From G963422745 sp963422745 (lineage in GTDB: Bacteria > Actinomycetota > Acidimicrobiia > Acidimicrobiales > Aldehydirespiratoraceae), in contig OY730477.1 in assembly GCA_963422745.1 (NCBI GenBank), positions 2,480,001 through 2,544,000 on the forward strand: a stretch of 64,000 bases of DNA, written 5' to 3'. The notes under the pieces are model-generated. The model did not search any database. It was not told the origin of the DNA and saw only the letters and a list, made by a program, of their open reading frames with translations. A program made the translations under genes and the position numbers. Positions within the stretch are counted from its first letter, which is position 1, and the number at the start of each line of letters is the position of its first letter. This document shows positions 43,896-51,054 of this stretch, one piece after another.

Positions 43896-44689
43896 GCCGA
43901 GACGTCGGCGTTGATGACGAGGCCCCAGGTGTTGGAACGCGATCCGCGCGGGTCAAGCGAGGGATCGAGCAGTGGGTACCCAGCGGTGAGCGGCCCCGAG
44001 ACAGCCGAGGTGTCGTAGCCGAGTGTCTGCATGAGGAATCCGAGTCGCTTCAGCGCCGCACCGTTGCCGAGGCGCTCAACCGCATCGACCAACAGCTCAG
44101 GCGCGGAGGTCTGAAGCGCAGCGTCGAGCACCTCCATCGTATGGCGGATCCCGCCCCCGAGCGCGGGATCCGAGAGCATGTCAGCGGCAGTGCGCTCCCT
44201 GTTCGAAATGTTGATCTTTCGGTCACACCGCCACTCCCGCTTAAGTCCCCACTCCATCCGGTCCATAGGGATGTGGTGGACGCGGTATGGCGCTCCCGCC
44301 AGTTCCTGGTCGACTCGACGGACGCGTTGAGTAGTCGCAACGACCGTTGACCGGAAGACCTGATCGGTGAGTGCCCAGTGATTCGCGGCGGACCAGCCAG
44401 CGATGTAGCAGGGGCTCCACACCAAGTCTGCCAGATACCAGGGGTCCTCGATCCAAGTCGAGGGATTCCTCGCATCGACGGGAACGGCGATGTACAACCC
44501 CCGGCGTACCCGGCGTAGCCACCCGTTCGAGGCCCATGCAGCAAGCCGTCGTGCAGCGAGTGAGCGGCTGACGCCGAGCGTCTCCGCTGCCTCCTCGACC
44601 GTGACCGTTCGGCCCCCAGCGCCAAACAGTTCCGCCAACTCGCGTCGACTCTGGCCCGATAGCCCACCTGGTCGAGCACTCGCAGTCAT
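43892..44689 (-). CDS. AbiEi-family antitoxin
   Basis: 265 residues. Winged helix near the N-terminus ('VTVEEAAETLGVSRSLAARRLAAWASNGWLRRVRRGLYIAVP', residues ~28-70), then the AbiEi core 'WSPCYIAGWSAANHWALTDQVFRSTVVATTQRVRR' and C-terminal helical part ('LVDAVERLGNGAALKRLGFLMQTLG'). A -10 box TAGTAT sits 6 bases before ATG 44689, implying a leaderless mRNA. Together with the AbiEii-WYL gene it forms an intact type IV toxin-antitoxin unit located between direct repeats. Confidence 0.85.
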   Translation of the reverse strand: MTASARPGGLSGQSRRELAELFGAGGRTVTVEEAAETLGVSRSLAARRLAAWASNGWLRRVRRGLYIAVPVDARNPSTWIEDPWYLADLVWSPCYIAGWSAANHWALTDQVFRSTVVATTQRVRRVDQELAGAPYRVHHIPMDRMEWGLKREWRCDRKINISNRERTAADMLSDPALGGGIRHTMEVLDAALQTSAPELLVDAVERLGNGAALKRLGFLMQTLGYDTSAVSGPLTAGYPLLDPSLDPRGSRSNTWGLVINADVSA

Positions 44690-44695
44690 GCCGAC

Positions 44696-44701
44696 ATACT
44701 A
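44696..44701 (-). promoter_or_regulatory. -10 box of the AbiE-WYL operon
   Basis: TAGTAT on the minus strand, 6 bases before the start codon, like those of the other toxin-antitoxin operons in the window. Confidence 0.45.
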
Positions 44702-44711
44702 GATCCCGAAC

Positions 44712-45000
44712 TTACGCCAGAGCTGCAATTAGTGGACTTTCGTTGTCAAGACACCATGAATCCAGAAATTCCATCCAGAATGGGACAAATGGCTTTCGCC
44801 TGTCCGACGGACGTGAAGTTGGTAAGGATTCATCCTCGACGGGCGTCTCCTCAAGCCATTCGAAGGCGTTCGAGACGGCTTCTGGATCAGTCCCAAGTGC
44901 GTTGAGGCTGAGACGAATCAGCGCGTACATCTGATCAAGCCAGGCTCGTGCGAGTTCGGCGTTACCTCCGGCGTTGAGCGAGAGGCTGGGGGGACCATCC
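44712..45000 (-). pseudogene. Fragment of an unknown protein
   Basis: A minus frame reads 'LNAGGNAELARAWLDQMYALIRLSLNALGTDPEAVSNAFEWLEETPVEDESLP' through 'FVPFWMEFLDSWCLDN', natural in composition, open upstream to the repeat boundary, with an ATG at 44930. I cannot assign it; it looks truncated by the repeat copy 2 junction near 45000-45018. Confidence 0.35.
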
Positions 45001-45018
45001 TCTCACGCTCAGCCCTAG

Positions 45019-45300
45019 CCCTGCTGGGTGGTGACGTGCACGGTGAAGGCGTGGAGGCCCCGAGAGACGACATGGATTGCTTCCCAAGGGCTCGACGATG
45101 CCGCTTGGTTCGCCGATCACCATCGCCTCGGATTGCAACACGCCAGTCTGTGACAAGAACACCGACCCGTGCTTGGCGCCCGCCTCCTCATCAGCGGTCG
45201 AGACCAACTCAACACGACCGTGGTCAGCCTCAGCAAGCCAGCCGGTCGCGGCCACCCAAACCGAACGAAAGATCGTGGCTAGGGGCGGTCCCGACCCGAA
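45019..45300 (-). pseudogene. Internal fragment of an M20-family metallopeptidase
   Basis: Reads 'WLAEADHGRVELVSTADEEAGAKHGSV' (D-E-E, the M20 catalytic and zinc pair), 'GVLQSEAMVIGEPSGIVEP'. Neither the N-terminal zinc site nor the C-terminal half is present. A second frame lesion separates this copy after 'EPSGIVEP'. The paralogous piece in copy 1 extends slightly further ('AIHVVSRGLHAFTVHVTTQQGHSG'). Confidence 0.7.
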
Positions 45301-45503
45301 ACGTCGAGAAAGAGCCCTTCGCGGGCACTACGGGTGCGAGAGCGCTGTCGTCCAGCCTCTCACACCGCCCTTGAGGGCAAGGGCGGCCACAGGGTATTCG
45401 AGATCGTTCCAACCGGGCCCCGCTACTACGTCATCGGCGACTTCAACAGCACTCGTCGCAGAAACAGGGCGGGCGTGGGCAACCGCGTCATGCAGTTCGT
45501 TAG
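45019..45503. repeat. Direct repeat copy 2 (~480 bp)
   Basis: Counterpart of 42208-42689. Left edge 'CCCTGCTGGG' and right edge 'GTTCGTTAG' are shared; outside them the sequences differ completely. Here the right part continues into the full IMP-cyclohydrolase-like gene, so this is the source copy and copy 1 the duplicate. Confidence 0.85.
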
Positions 45504-45951
45504 TGGCGAGGAGCCAGAGCTTTCCAGCGATCATTGGGGCGCTCTGGACGTGGAGTCGGTCCGCAGCGACGATCCCGAACCACATCTCGCCTCGTTCGAG
45601 GTCAGCGACCGCTACGACTCGCGGTGTGTTGTAGTCATCACGCTCATAGCCAACTGCACCAAGGCAGAAGCTGATGGCCTCCTTGGCCGGGACTCCATCG
45701 ATCAGCCGCTCAAAGATCGGATCTGTGTGACTGCCATTGGACACGGCCGCAATTGTGTCCGTCCATCGAGCGCAGACGTACGAGACATACGGGTTGTCGG
45801 TTACCGCAGTCTCATCGGTTGGCAATACCGAAGCGCTCCCCTCACCGATCGCGATCCGACGATTGGGGAACAACCTCGAGGACACCCGATACACAAGAGC
45901 TATCGAAGAGTCGCCGAGCTGCCCGCCAGCGACGAACCTACCAATGTACAT
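45328..45951 (-). CDS. IMP cyclohydrolase-like (PurO family) protein
   Basis: 207 residues of the PurO/IMP_cyclohyd NTN-like fold: 'YIGRFVAGGQLGDSSIALVYRVSSRLFPNRRIA', 'DNPYVSYVCARW', 'VSNGSHTDPIFERLIDG', 'AIGYERDDYNTPRVVAVADLERGEMWFGIVAAD'. Archaeal PurO closes FAICAR to IMP; bacterial stand-alone homologues are less well defined. I start at ATG 45951 ('MYIGRF'); an in-frame start at 46086 would add 45 unconserved residues. Its 3' end is duplicated in repeat copy 1. No purine genes are nearby. Confidence 0.65.
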   Translation of the reverse strand: MYIGRFVAGGQLGDSSIALVYRVSSRLFPNRRIAIGEGSASVLPTDETAVTDNPYVSYVCARWTDTIAAVSNGSHTDPIFERLIDGVPAKEAISFCLGAVGYERDDYNTPRVVAVADLERGEMWFGIVAADRLHVQSAPMIAGKLWLLATNELHDAVAHARPVSATSAVEVADDVVAGPGWNDLEYPVAALALKGGVRGWTTALSHP

Positions 45952-46378
45952 GAACTCTCCGTTGCTCGAACGCGATTCAAGCAGCCAAACGATGCCAGCG
46001 CCCAGCGTGGATCGTAGGCCGCTGGCACCCGTATTCTGAGGCCAACTTGTTCGTTGCGAAGCTTGTAAGGGCTCGGCTTCATACATGCCTGGCTAAGTGT
46101 CGCTCGTCATGAGTGGATGGGCAACGACCGCTGGCCGCCCTCCAGTCGGTGAGTATCCGATCCCGCCAAGTCGGATAAGACGGAATCGGCTCAACTGGTC
46201 TCAAACCCGTGGCGAAATAGCCCCTCAATGACAGAATCAATGAGATCGGACAACAAGCTCCTCATGTGCAACGTTGCGGCGACCCCCAAAGGATTATCAG
46301 GGCCGCCGCAACGGACTTCAGGATAGATGCTGAGCTGAGGCGAAGCCTTCCAGCTTAATCATCATGGTTGTGGGCAAC
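45952..46378. other. Spacer with repeat copy A
   Basis: No gene supported. It holds the ~100-bp repeat at 46157-46256 and AT-richer sequence preceding the end of the secreted-protein gene. Confidence 0.4.
46157..46256. repeat. Direct repeat A flanking the secreted-protein gene
   Basis: About 100 bp from 'CCGATCCCG' to 'ACAACAA'; matches 47811-47937 (shared blocks 'CGGAATCGGCTCAAC', 'CTCAAACCCGTG', 'ACAGAATCAATGAG'). Confidence 0.7.
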
Positions 46379-47206
46379 TTATTTGATCACGTGTTCAAAG
46401 GAGTTGTAAAATATATTCCATTTGGCGTAGCGCTCCACCGGCCACGGGCTGCCCATGATCTTGTAGAGTTCACCACGGCTCGTCCCTCTGGTGAATTCAT
46501 CGATGCTGTTGTACGCCTTAGTTGAATCTACGGAGATTAAGTCGTTTAGGTAGTAGGCCAGATCTAAACGCAAAGCCCCGGTTATGTCAAACAACCACTT
46601 CGGCTGTCCTTCCGCCTTCTTAAACAATCGTGACATCTCAACGTATAGACCGAGCAGTTCGCCCATCAGATCGTGATTGCCTTCCAAAGGGCTGGTACGG
46701 ATGGTCTTAGAGAACTCGTCGTTAAGTGTGGTCCAGTTGTCATACCGCGACTTGGGCCACGGGTTGCTGAGTGCCTCATATACGCTACTCCGGCTGAATC
46801 GCTGAACGTTCATGCGGTCAAAGGCCAACATCATCGCGGCTGCATCCCGAGCCGGTTTGGACCAGGTTATCTCACCGTACGTCCCATTCGTCTTGGGAGG
46901 TTGCTGAACGTTCTCGCGCAAGTATGGGGCGAGCACATCAACCACATGTCGCTCAAATTGGTCCATTACCTGCGTGATCTCGTCATGACTGGAGGATTTC
47001 CGGACGCTGGTGTCATCAATCACGTTGTGCCAATGGAGCCGAAAATTCAGGTAGAGGGCTGCTAGGCGTCCCGCTTCCTCGGCTGTCAGGCCAGTATCTT
47101 GAGCCGACCTCGTAGCGGAAGCCGCCTCAGATTGCTGGGCCATGACAGGACTCGCCACGGAGATCGCCAGGGTGAACCCCAGCAGGACAGCGATTAGTTT
47201 TTTCAT
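46379..47206 (-). CDS. Secreted protein of unknown function
   Basis: 275 residues with a clear Sec signal peptide ('MKKLIAVLLGFTLAISVASPVMAQQ', cleavage after A-Q-A-type site near residue 23-24). The mature part is helical, with 'YLNFRLHWHNVIDDTSVRK', 'VYEALSNPWPKSRYDNWTTLNDEFSKTI' and a related second 'LYKIMGSPWPVERYAKWNIFYNSFEHVI' near the C-terminus: two copies of a '...NPWP..RY..W...' motif. I do not recognise a family. The GC content is visibly lower than that of its neighbours and the gene lies between ~100-bp direct repeats, so recent acquisition is likely. Confidence 0.75.
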   Translation of the reverse strand: MKKLIAVLLGFTLAISVASPVMAQQSEAASATRSAQDTGLTAEEAGRLAALYLNFRLHWHNVIDDTSVRKSSSHDEITQVMDQFERHVVDVLAPYLRENVQQPPKTNGTYGEITWSKPARDAAAMMLAFDRMNVQRFSRSSVYEALSNPWPKSRYDNWTTLNDEFSKTIRTSPLEGNHDLMGELLGLYVEMSRLFKKAEGQPKWLFDITGALRLDLAYYLNDLISVDSTKAYNSIDEFTRGTSRGELYKIMGSPWPVERYAKWNIFYNSFEHVIK

Positions 47207-47810
47207 CAGTATTCCTTTCGGTCTCAGCTACCGCGTGTGTGAGCACCAGACAAGAACCAGCCGTGAGAGCCAGCCCAAGAACATCCCCCACCATTTGCGC
47301 CAGGGTAATAGCCTAGCCATCCGCGCAGTTCATGCAAGCTGACGCGCCATGCCAACTCCGGTACCAATTGCTGTCGCCCCGCTTGGAGTCTGAGGGCGAC
47401 CGGTTGAGCCGACAGCCGGGACCCCGACACACGACAATTTGGCGCTGTTCACTTCGTCCACGACTGGACGACATCTGGGCGTAACACCCGCAATGCGTGA
47501 CCGGACTTCGCGCGCACCGTGGTGTTCATTCTTGACCACAGTGAGCAAGGAGCGATCGGGGTGGTGTATAGGACATTCGCTTCGTAGACCGTTACAAACG
47601 CCACAACTCCCTCTCAGTAATCGAGTCCGACGTCCTCGGCTTCCTGGGTCAGCGCTTCGCGATCCGACGGTTGCCGACGTGACGACGGGGGCCATTGATA
47701 GTCAACGCTTCGCGTCACCACCCGACTCGAGTGGTGCATCGTCTGACGAACGGCCTGAGATACACCACCGCAGAGACACAAAGCGACCGGCTGCGGATAG
47801 TTGCCCCAGC
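47207..47810. other. Gene-free spacer
   Basis: No coding frame with natural composition on either strand, no recognisable RNA. It separates the secreted-protein gene from repeat B and the GntR promoter region. Confidence 0.4.
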
Positions 47811-47937
47811 CCGATCCCGTCAAGTCAGACGGAATCGGCTCAACCCTTCTCAAACCCGTGACCCTTCTCAAACCCATGGCGAAACGGGCCTCAGCGACAG
47901 AATCAATGAGAACAGAATCAATGAGGGCAGACAACAA
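47811..47937. repeat. Direct repeat B, with internal duplications
   Basis: Counterpart of 46157-46256, lengthened to ~127 bp by two internal tandem duplications: 'CCCTTCTCAAACCC' twice and 'CAGAATCAATGAG' twice. Same orientation as repeat A. Confidence 0.7.
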
Positions 47938-47967
47938 CGTTGAAACATTTCATCTAGTGGGGACAAT

Positions 47968-47979
47968 ATTGTTGACAAT
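47968..47979. promoter_or_regulatory. GntR autoregulatory site
   Basis: ATTGT-TG-ACAAT, perfect 5+5 inverted repeat, 63 bases before the GntR start; it overlaps a second palindrome ACAATATTGT at 47963-47972. Same motif as in the pob/lig promoters. Confidence 0.6.
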
Positions 47980-48041
47980 GACTCAATGACCCCTCAATGT
48001 TGATGAGCCATGTCCAATGAGAATGCCGATGAGAAATACTG

Positions 48042-48704
48042 ATGAGAACGACCACCGGCCACGACGGGCCGACTGATTCGATCACCGACAGCCTGCGCCG
48101 CGACATCCTGACCGGACAGTTCCCACCAGGCGAGCGATTGCAGGAGATCACGCTGGCCCGACGCTACGGATGCGGACGCTCCGCGGTGCGCGCTGCGCTG
48201 GTGGAGCTGAGTTCGGAGGGTCTCATTGAGCGCGAGACGAATCGCGGTGCGAAGGTACGCCGTATAACAGTGGGAGAAGCGATCCAGATCACGGAAGGCC
48301 GAGCCGCTCTTGAGAGCCTGGTCGCCGCCCGCGCCGCCCGTGAGATCAACGACGCTGATCGTGCGGAGCTTTCACAAGTCATCACAGACATGCGTGCCGC
48401 GGTCGCCGAGGAGCGAAACAGCGACTACTCGGACCTCAATGCCTTACTGCACCGGCGGCTTCGTGAGATGAGCGGACACACCGTCGCGGCCGACCTCATC
48501 AACAAGCTGCGCAATCGCGCCGCACATCACCAGTACCGACTAGCTGTCATGCCCGGGCGCCCCGCCGAATCACTTGAGCAGCACGCCGCGATAGTTGATG
48601 CGGTGATATCTGGCGACGAAGACGCCGCGGCCGACGCCATGCGCAACCATCTGTACTCCGTCATTGAAGTGCTCCGTCGCTGGGGCGATGCCCCGGCTAT
48701 CTAA
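48042..48704 (+). CDS. GntR-family regulator (FCD type), candidate regulator of pob/lig genes
   Basis: 220 residues. Winged helix at ~residues 10-75 ('SITDSLRRDILTGQFPPGERLQEITLARRYGCGRSAVRAALVELSSEGLIERETNRGAKV'), FCD ligand domain with 'ITEGRAALESLVAARAA', 'LNALLHRRLREMSGH' and 'HAAIVDAVISGDEDAAADAMRNHL' (metal-binding His residues). An ATTGT-NN-ACAAT site lies in its own promoter and in three other promoters of the window, so it may respond to an aromatic acid or pyrone intermediate. Near the start, 'GATGAGAA' is repeated three times, giving alternative ATG codons. Confidence 0.88.
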   Translation: MRTTTGHDGPTDSITDSLRRDILTGQFPPGERLQEITLARRYGCGRSAVRAALVELSSEGLIERETNRGAKVRRITVGEAIQITEGRAALESLVAARAAREINDADRAELSQVITDMRAAVAEERNSDYSDLNALLHRRLREMSGHTVAADLINKLRNRAAHHQYRLAVMPGRPAESLEQHAAIVDAVISGDEDAAADAMRNHLYSVIEVLRRWGDAPAI

Positions 48705-48710
48705 ACGGGC

Positions 48711-48752
48711 GTCGCCGCAAAGCGACCTCAACGAACGCCGCCACGAAGCGGC
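48711..48752. terminator. Two hairpins between convergent GntR and MBL genes
   Basis: GTCGC/GCGAC (48711-48726) and GCCGC/GCGGC (48737-48752), each with a 6-base loop, between the two stop codons. Likely a bidirectional terminator. Confidence 0.5.
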
Positions 48753-48771
48753 CTCCAAGAACGTTATTTGA

Positions 48772-49677
48772 TCAGGCCTGCTCGGCGGCAGGCTGGAGGA
48801 TTCGCTTCACTTCGGGCAAACCGGCAGTGCCTACCGCCACGGTGTCGAGATCGTCGGCCACCACCACTTGGCCCTGGTATCCACCCAAGCGGATCTCATC
48901 CACGTACGCACGCCGGTCCGCGTCGTTCACAGGCGCGGGAATCAGGTGAGTCAAGACCAGGGTCGGCACGTTCAACTCCGCTGCCTGCTTTCCGATCAGG
49001 CGGGTATCGGCGTGGTACTCCCTCACGTATCCGCGGTGTGCTGGCAGATCGTCGTAGAACGAAAAGCGCATGGCCTCATAGACCAATACGTCAACCCCTT
49101 CGGCCAGCTCGGCGACCTCCTCGCACACGCGAGTGTCACCCGTGATAGCAACGGACCCGTCCGGGGTGTCGACGCGATACCCAACGCAATGCGGGCACGG
49201 CTCGTGCCTGACCTGACCAGACGACACCACGACATCTCCCTGCCGCCAAACTTCGGTAGGGCTCTGTGGGATGTCGAATGCGATGAGATCAAAAGCGGGA
49301 CGGGTGTTTCTGCCAGCGTGAACAGCTCGGACCTCGATGTCGTCGTCCCAGCCGTGCAGCAGGGTCGACACGTACGCAGCCGCGGGCCCTGCCGGAGCCA
49401 CGATCGGCAGCGCCGGGGAGCTGTCGGTCCGGTCCATCGTCCAGTAGGTGAGCACCAGATCAGTCAGGCCGGTCAGGTGATCGCTGTGGTGATGGGTTAT
49501 GAAGACCGCGGTGAGATTTGGGATAAAGACATCGGCACCGGCGAGTCGCTGCACAGTCGAGCGGCCCACGTCGAACTGGAGTGTCAGGTCGTCGTAGCGC
49601 ACCAGCGCTCCAGGACCCGCCCGGTTGCCGTCGGGGATCGGGCAACCCGTGCCGGTGATCGTGACCGAAGTGCTCAT
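48772..49677 (-). CDS. MBL-fold metal-dependent hydrolase (RNase Z-like)
   Basis: 301 residues. 'MSTSVTITGTGCPIPDGNRAGPGALVRYDDLTLQFDVGRSTVQRLAGA' resembles the RNase Z/arylsulfatase-like branch; zinc ligands in 'FITHHHSDHLTGLTDL' (HxHxDH), 'VAITGDTRVCEEVAELAEGVDVLVYEAM' and 'LVLTHLIPAP'. The exosite arm of true RNase Z is not obvious. No signal peptide. It may be a hydrolase for the catabolic locus rather than a tRNase. It is downstream of the peptide importer operon in direction but separated by a repeat array. Confidence 0.8.
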   Translation of the reverse strand: MSTSVTITGTGCPIPDGNRAGPGALVRYDDLTLQFDVGRSTVQRLAGADVFIPNLTAVFITHHHSDHLTGLTDLVLTYWTMDRTDSSPALPIVAPAGPAAAYVSTLLHGWDDDIEVRAVHAGRNTRPAFDLIAFDIPQSPTEVWRQGDVVVSSGQVRHEPCPHCVGYRVDTPDGSVAITGDTRVCEEVAELAEGVDVLVYEAMRFSFYDDLPAHRGYVREYHADTRLIGKQAAELNVPTLVLTHLIPAPVNDADRRAYVDEIRLGGYQGQVVVADDLDTVAVGTAGLPEVKRILQPAAEQA

Positions 49678-49745
49678 CGCATTTCCACGGTATCGAAGTT
49701 GCTACAGACCATCAGCTCGCCTGCATTACCGCCGTAACTCGCCGC

Positions 49746-50010
49746 CGGACCCACAACAACTCAACCGCCTACGAAACCAACACCGCGACGACAACACGAA
49801 ACCGGACCCACAACAACTCAACCGCCTACGAAACCAACACCGCGACGACAACACGAAACCGGACCCACAACACCAACTCAACCGCCTACGAAACCAACAC
49901 CCGCAACGACAACACGAAACCGGACCCACAACACCAACTCAACCGCCTACGAAACCAACACCGCGACGACAACACGAAACCGGACCCACAGCTCAGACAC
50001 CAACTCGACC
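49746..50010. repeat. Tandem array of ~57-61 bp units (4 full, 1 partial)
   Basis: Units begin at 49746, 49803, 49860, 49921 and 49981 (partial), each opening 'CGGACCCACAAC' and containing 'CTCAACCGCCTACGAAACC'. Units 1-2 are 57 bp; 3-4 are lengthened by 'CAC' and other small insertions. No G-T-rich spacer pattern of CRISPR. It lies right after the 3' end of the importer operon. Confidence 0.9.
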
Positions 50011-51054
50011 GCGGGCCGTTGTCTCAATGAACTCAACGACAGACGCGCCCGCAAGTTCCGGGCCTGAGGTGTGCAGATGGCAGCGCACCTCACCCCCATG
50101 GTGAGCAGGCGTCGGTGCGGGCATTAGCGTTTTGCAGATGTCCATCGCTACCGGGCAGCGATTCTCGAACGGGCATCCCTCAGGCAGATCCGCGGGGCTC
50201 GGCGGTTCAGCGTCGTTGTTGAACGACTGTCTGAGTTCTCTGCGAGCGGCCTGCGTGGCCGGGTTCGGTACCGGAATTGATGTGATCAACATCTCTGTGT
50301 AGGGATGCGCTGGGCCTTCATATACCTGGTCGGCGTCACCTCTCTCAACGAGGTAGCCGAGATACATGACCCCTACGTCATCGCCCATATGCTTCGCGAC
50401 TTCAAGATCATGGGAGATAAACAAAAAGGCCACCCTGCTGTCGGCTTGCGCACGCTTTAAGACGTTGATCACCTGGCTCTGGATCGACACGTCAAGGGCG
50501 CTGGTGGCCTCATCGGCGATAATCAGACCAGGACTGACCGCCAGCGCACGCGCGATAGACACGCGCTGGCGCTGCCCGCCCGACATCTCATAGGGGTAGC
50601 GGTCGAGGAACTCCGCCGACATTCCGACGTCGTCAAGCAGACGAATCACCGCCTGATCTCTCACGAGGCCCGGCTTGGTGCCGTAGTGACGCGTGATGGC
50701 GTCTCCGATGATGGTGCGTGTCTGATGGACCTGATTCAGCGATGAGAAAGGGTCTTGGAGCACAGCCTGAATCTGTTTGCGAAAACGGATCTCGTCGCGG
50801 CGCCCAACCCTGGTGACGTCCTCGCCGTTTAGCATGACGGTTCCTTCGTGGATGTCAACGAGCTGCAGGATGGCCCGCGCCACGGTCGACTTCCCGGAGC
50901 CAGACTCTCCGACCAGACTGAATGTTCGCTCACGTTCGATTGAGAACGAGACGCCATTTACCGCCTTGACAGGCGCTGGAGCCGAGCCGAAGAGCCGCCC
51001 GCGGCCAGCGAAGTGCACGTGAAGGTCTTTGACGGCGAAGTACGGCTCGCTCAT
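49993..51054 (-). CDS. Peptide-type ABC ATPase (DppF/OppF-like)
   Basis: 353 residues: 'FSLVGESGSGKSTVARAIL' (Walker A), 'QAVLQDPFSSLNQ' (Q-loop), 'YEMSGGQRQRVSIARALAVSPGLIIADEATSALD' (signature and Walker B), 'FLFISHDLEVAKH' (H-loop) and the C-terminal oligopeptide domain with 'EGCPFENRCPVAMDICKTLMP' (4Fe-4S-type Cys cluster found in these ATPases). It overlaps the fused permease-ATPase gene by 4 bases. The tail runs into the tandem repeat array. Confidence 0.93.
   Translation of the reverse strand: MSEPYFAVKDLHVHFAGRGRLFGSAPAPVKAVNGVSFSIERERTFSLVGESGSGKSTVARAILQLVDIHEGTVMLNGEDVTRVGRRDEIRFRKQIQAVLQDPFSSLNQVHQTRTIIGDAITRHYGTKPGLVRDQAVIRLLDDVGMSAEFLDRYPYEMSGGQRQRVSIARALAVSPGLIIADEATSALDVSIQSQVINVLKRAQADSRVAFLFISHDLEVAKHMGDDVGVMYLGYLVERGDADQVYEGPAHPYTEMLITSIPVPNPATQAARRELRQSFNNDAEPPSPADLPEGCPFENRCPVAMDICKTLMPAPTPAHHGGEVRCHLHTSGPELAGASVVEFIETTARGRVGV

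Noticed and set aside
42208..45503. Composite transposon
   Set aside because: No transposase, no terminal inverted repeats, and the direct repeats are fragments of ordinary genes.
49746..50010. Possible CRISPR array
   Set aside because: Units are contiguous 57-61 bp tandem repeats without unique spacers and without cas genes nearby.
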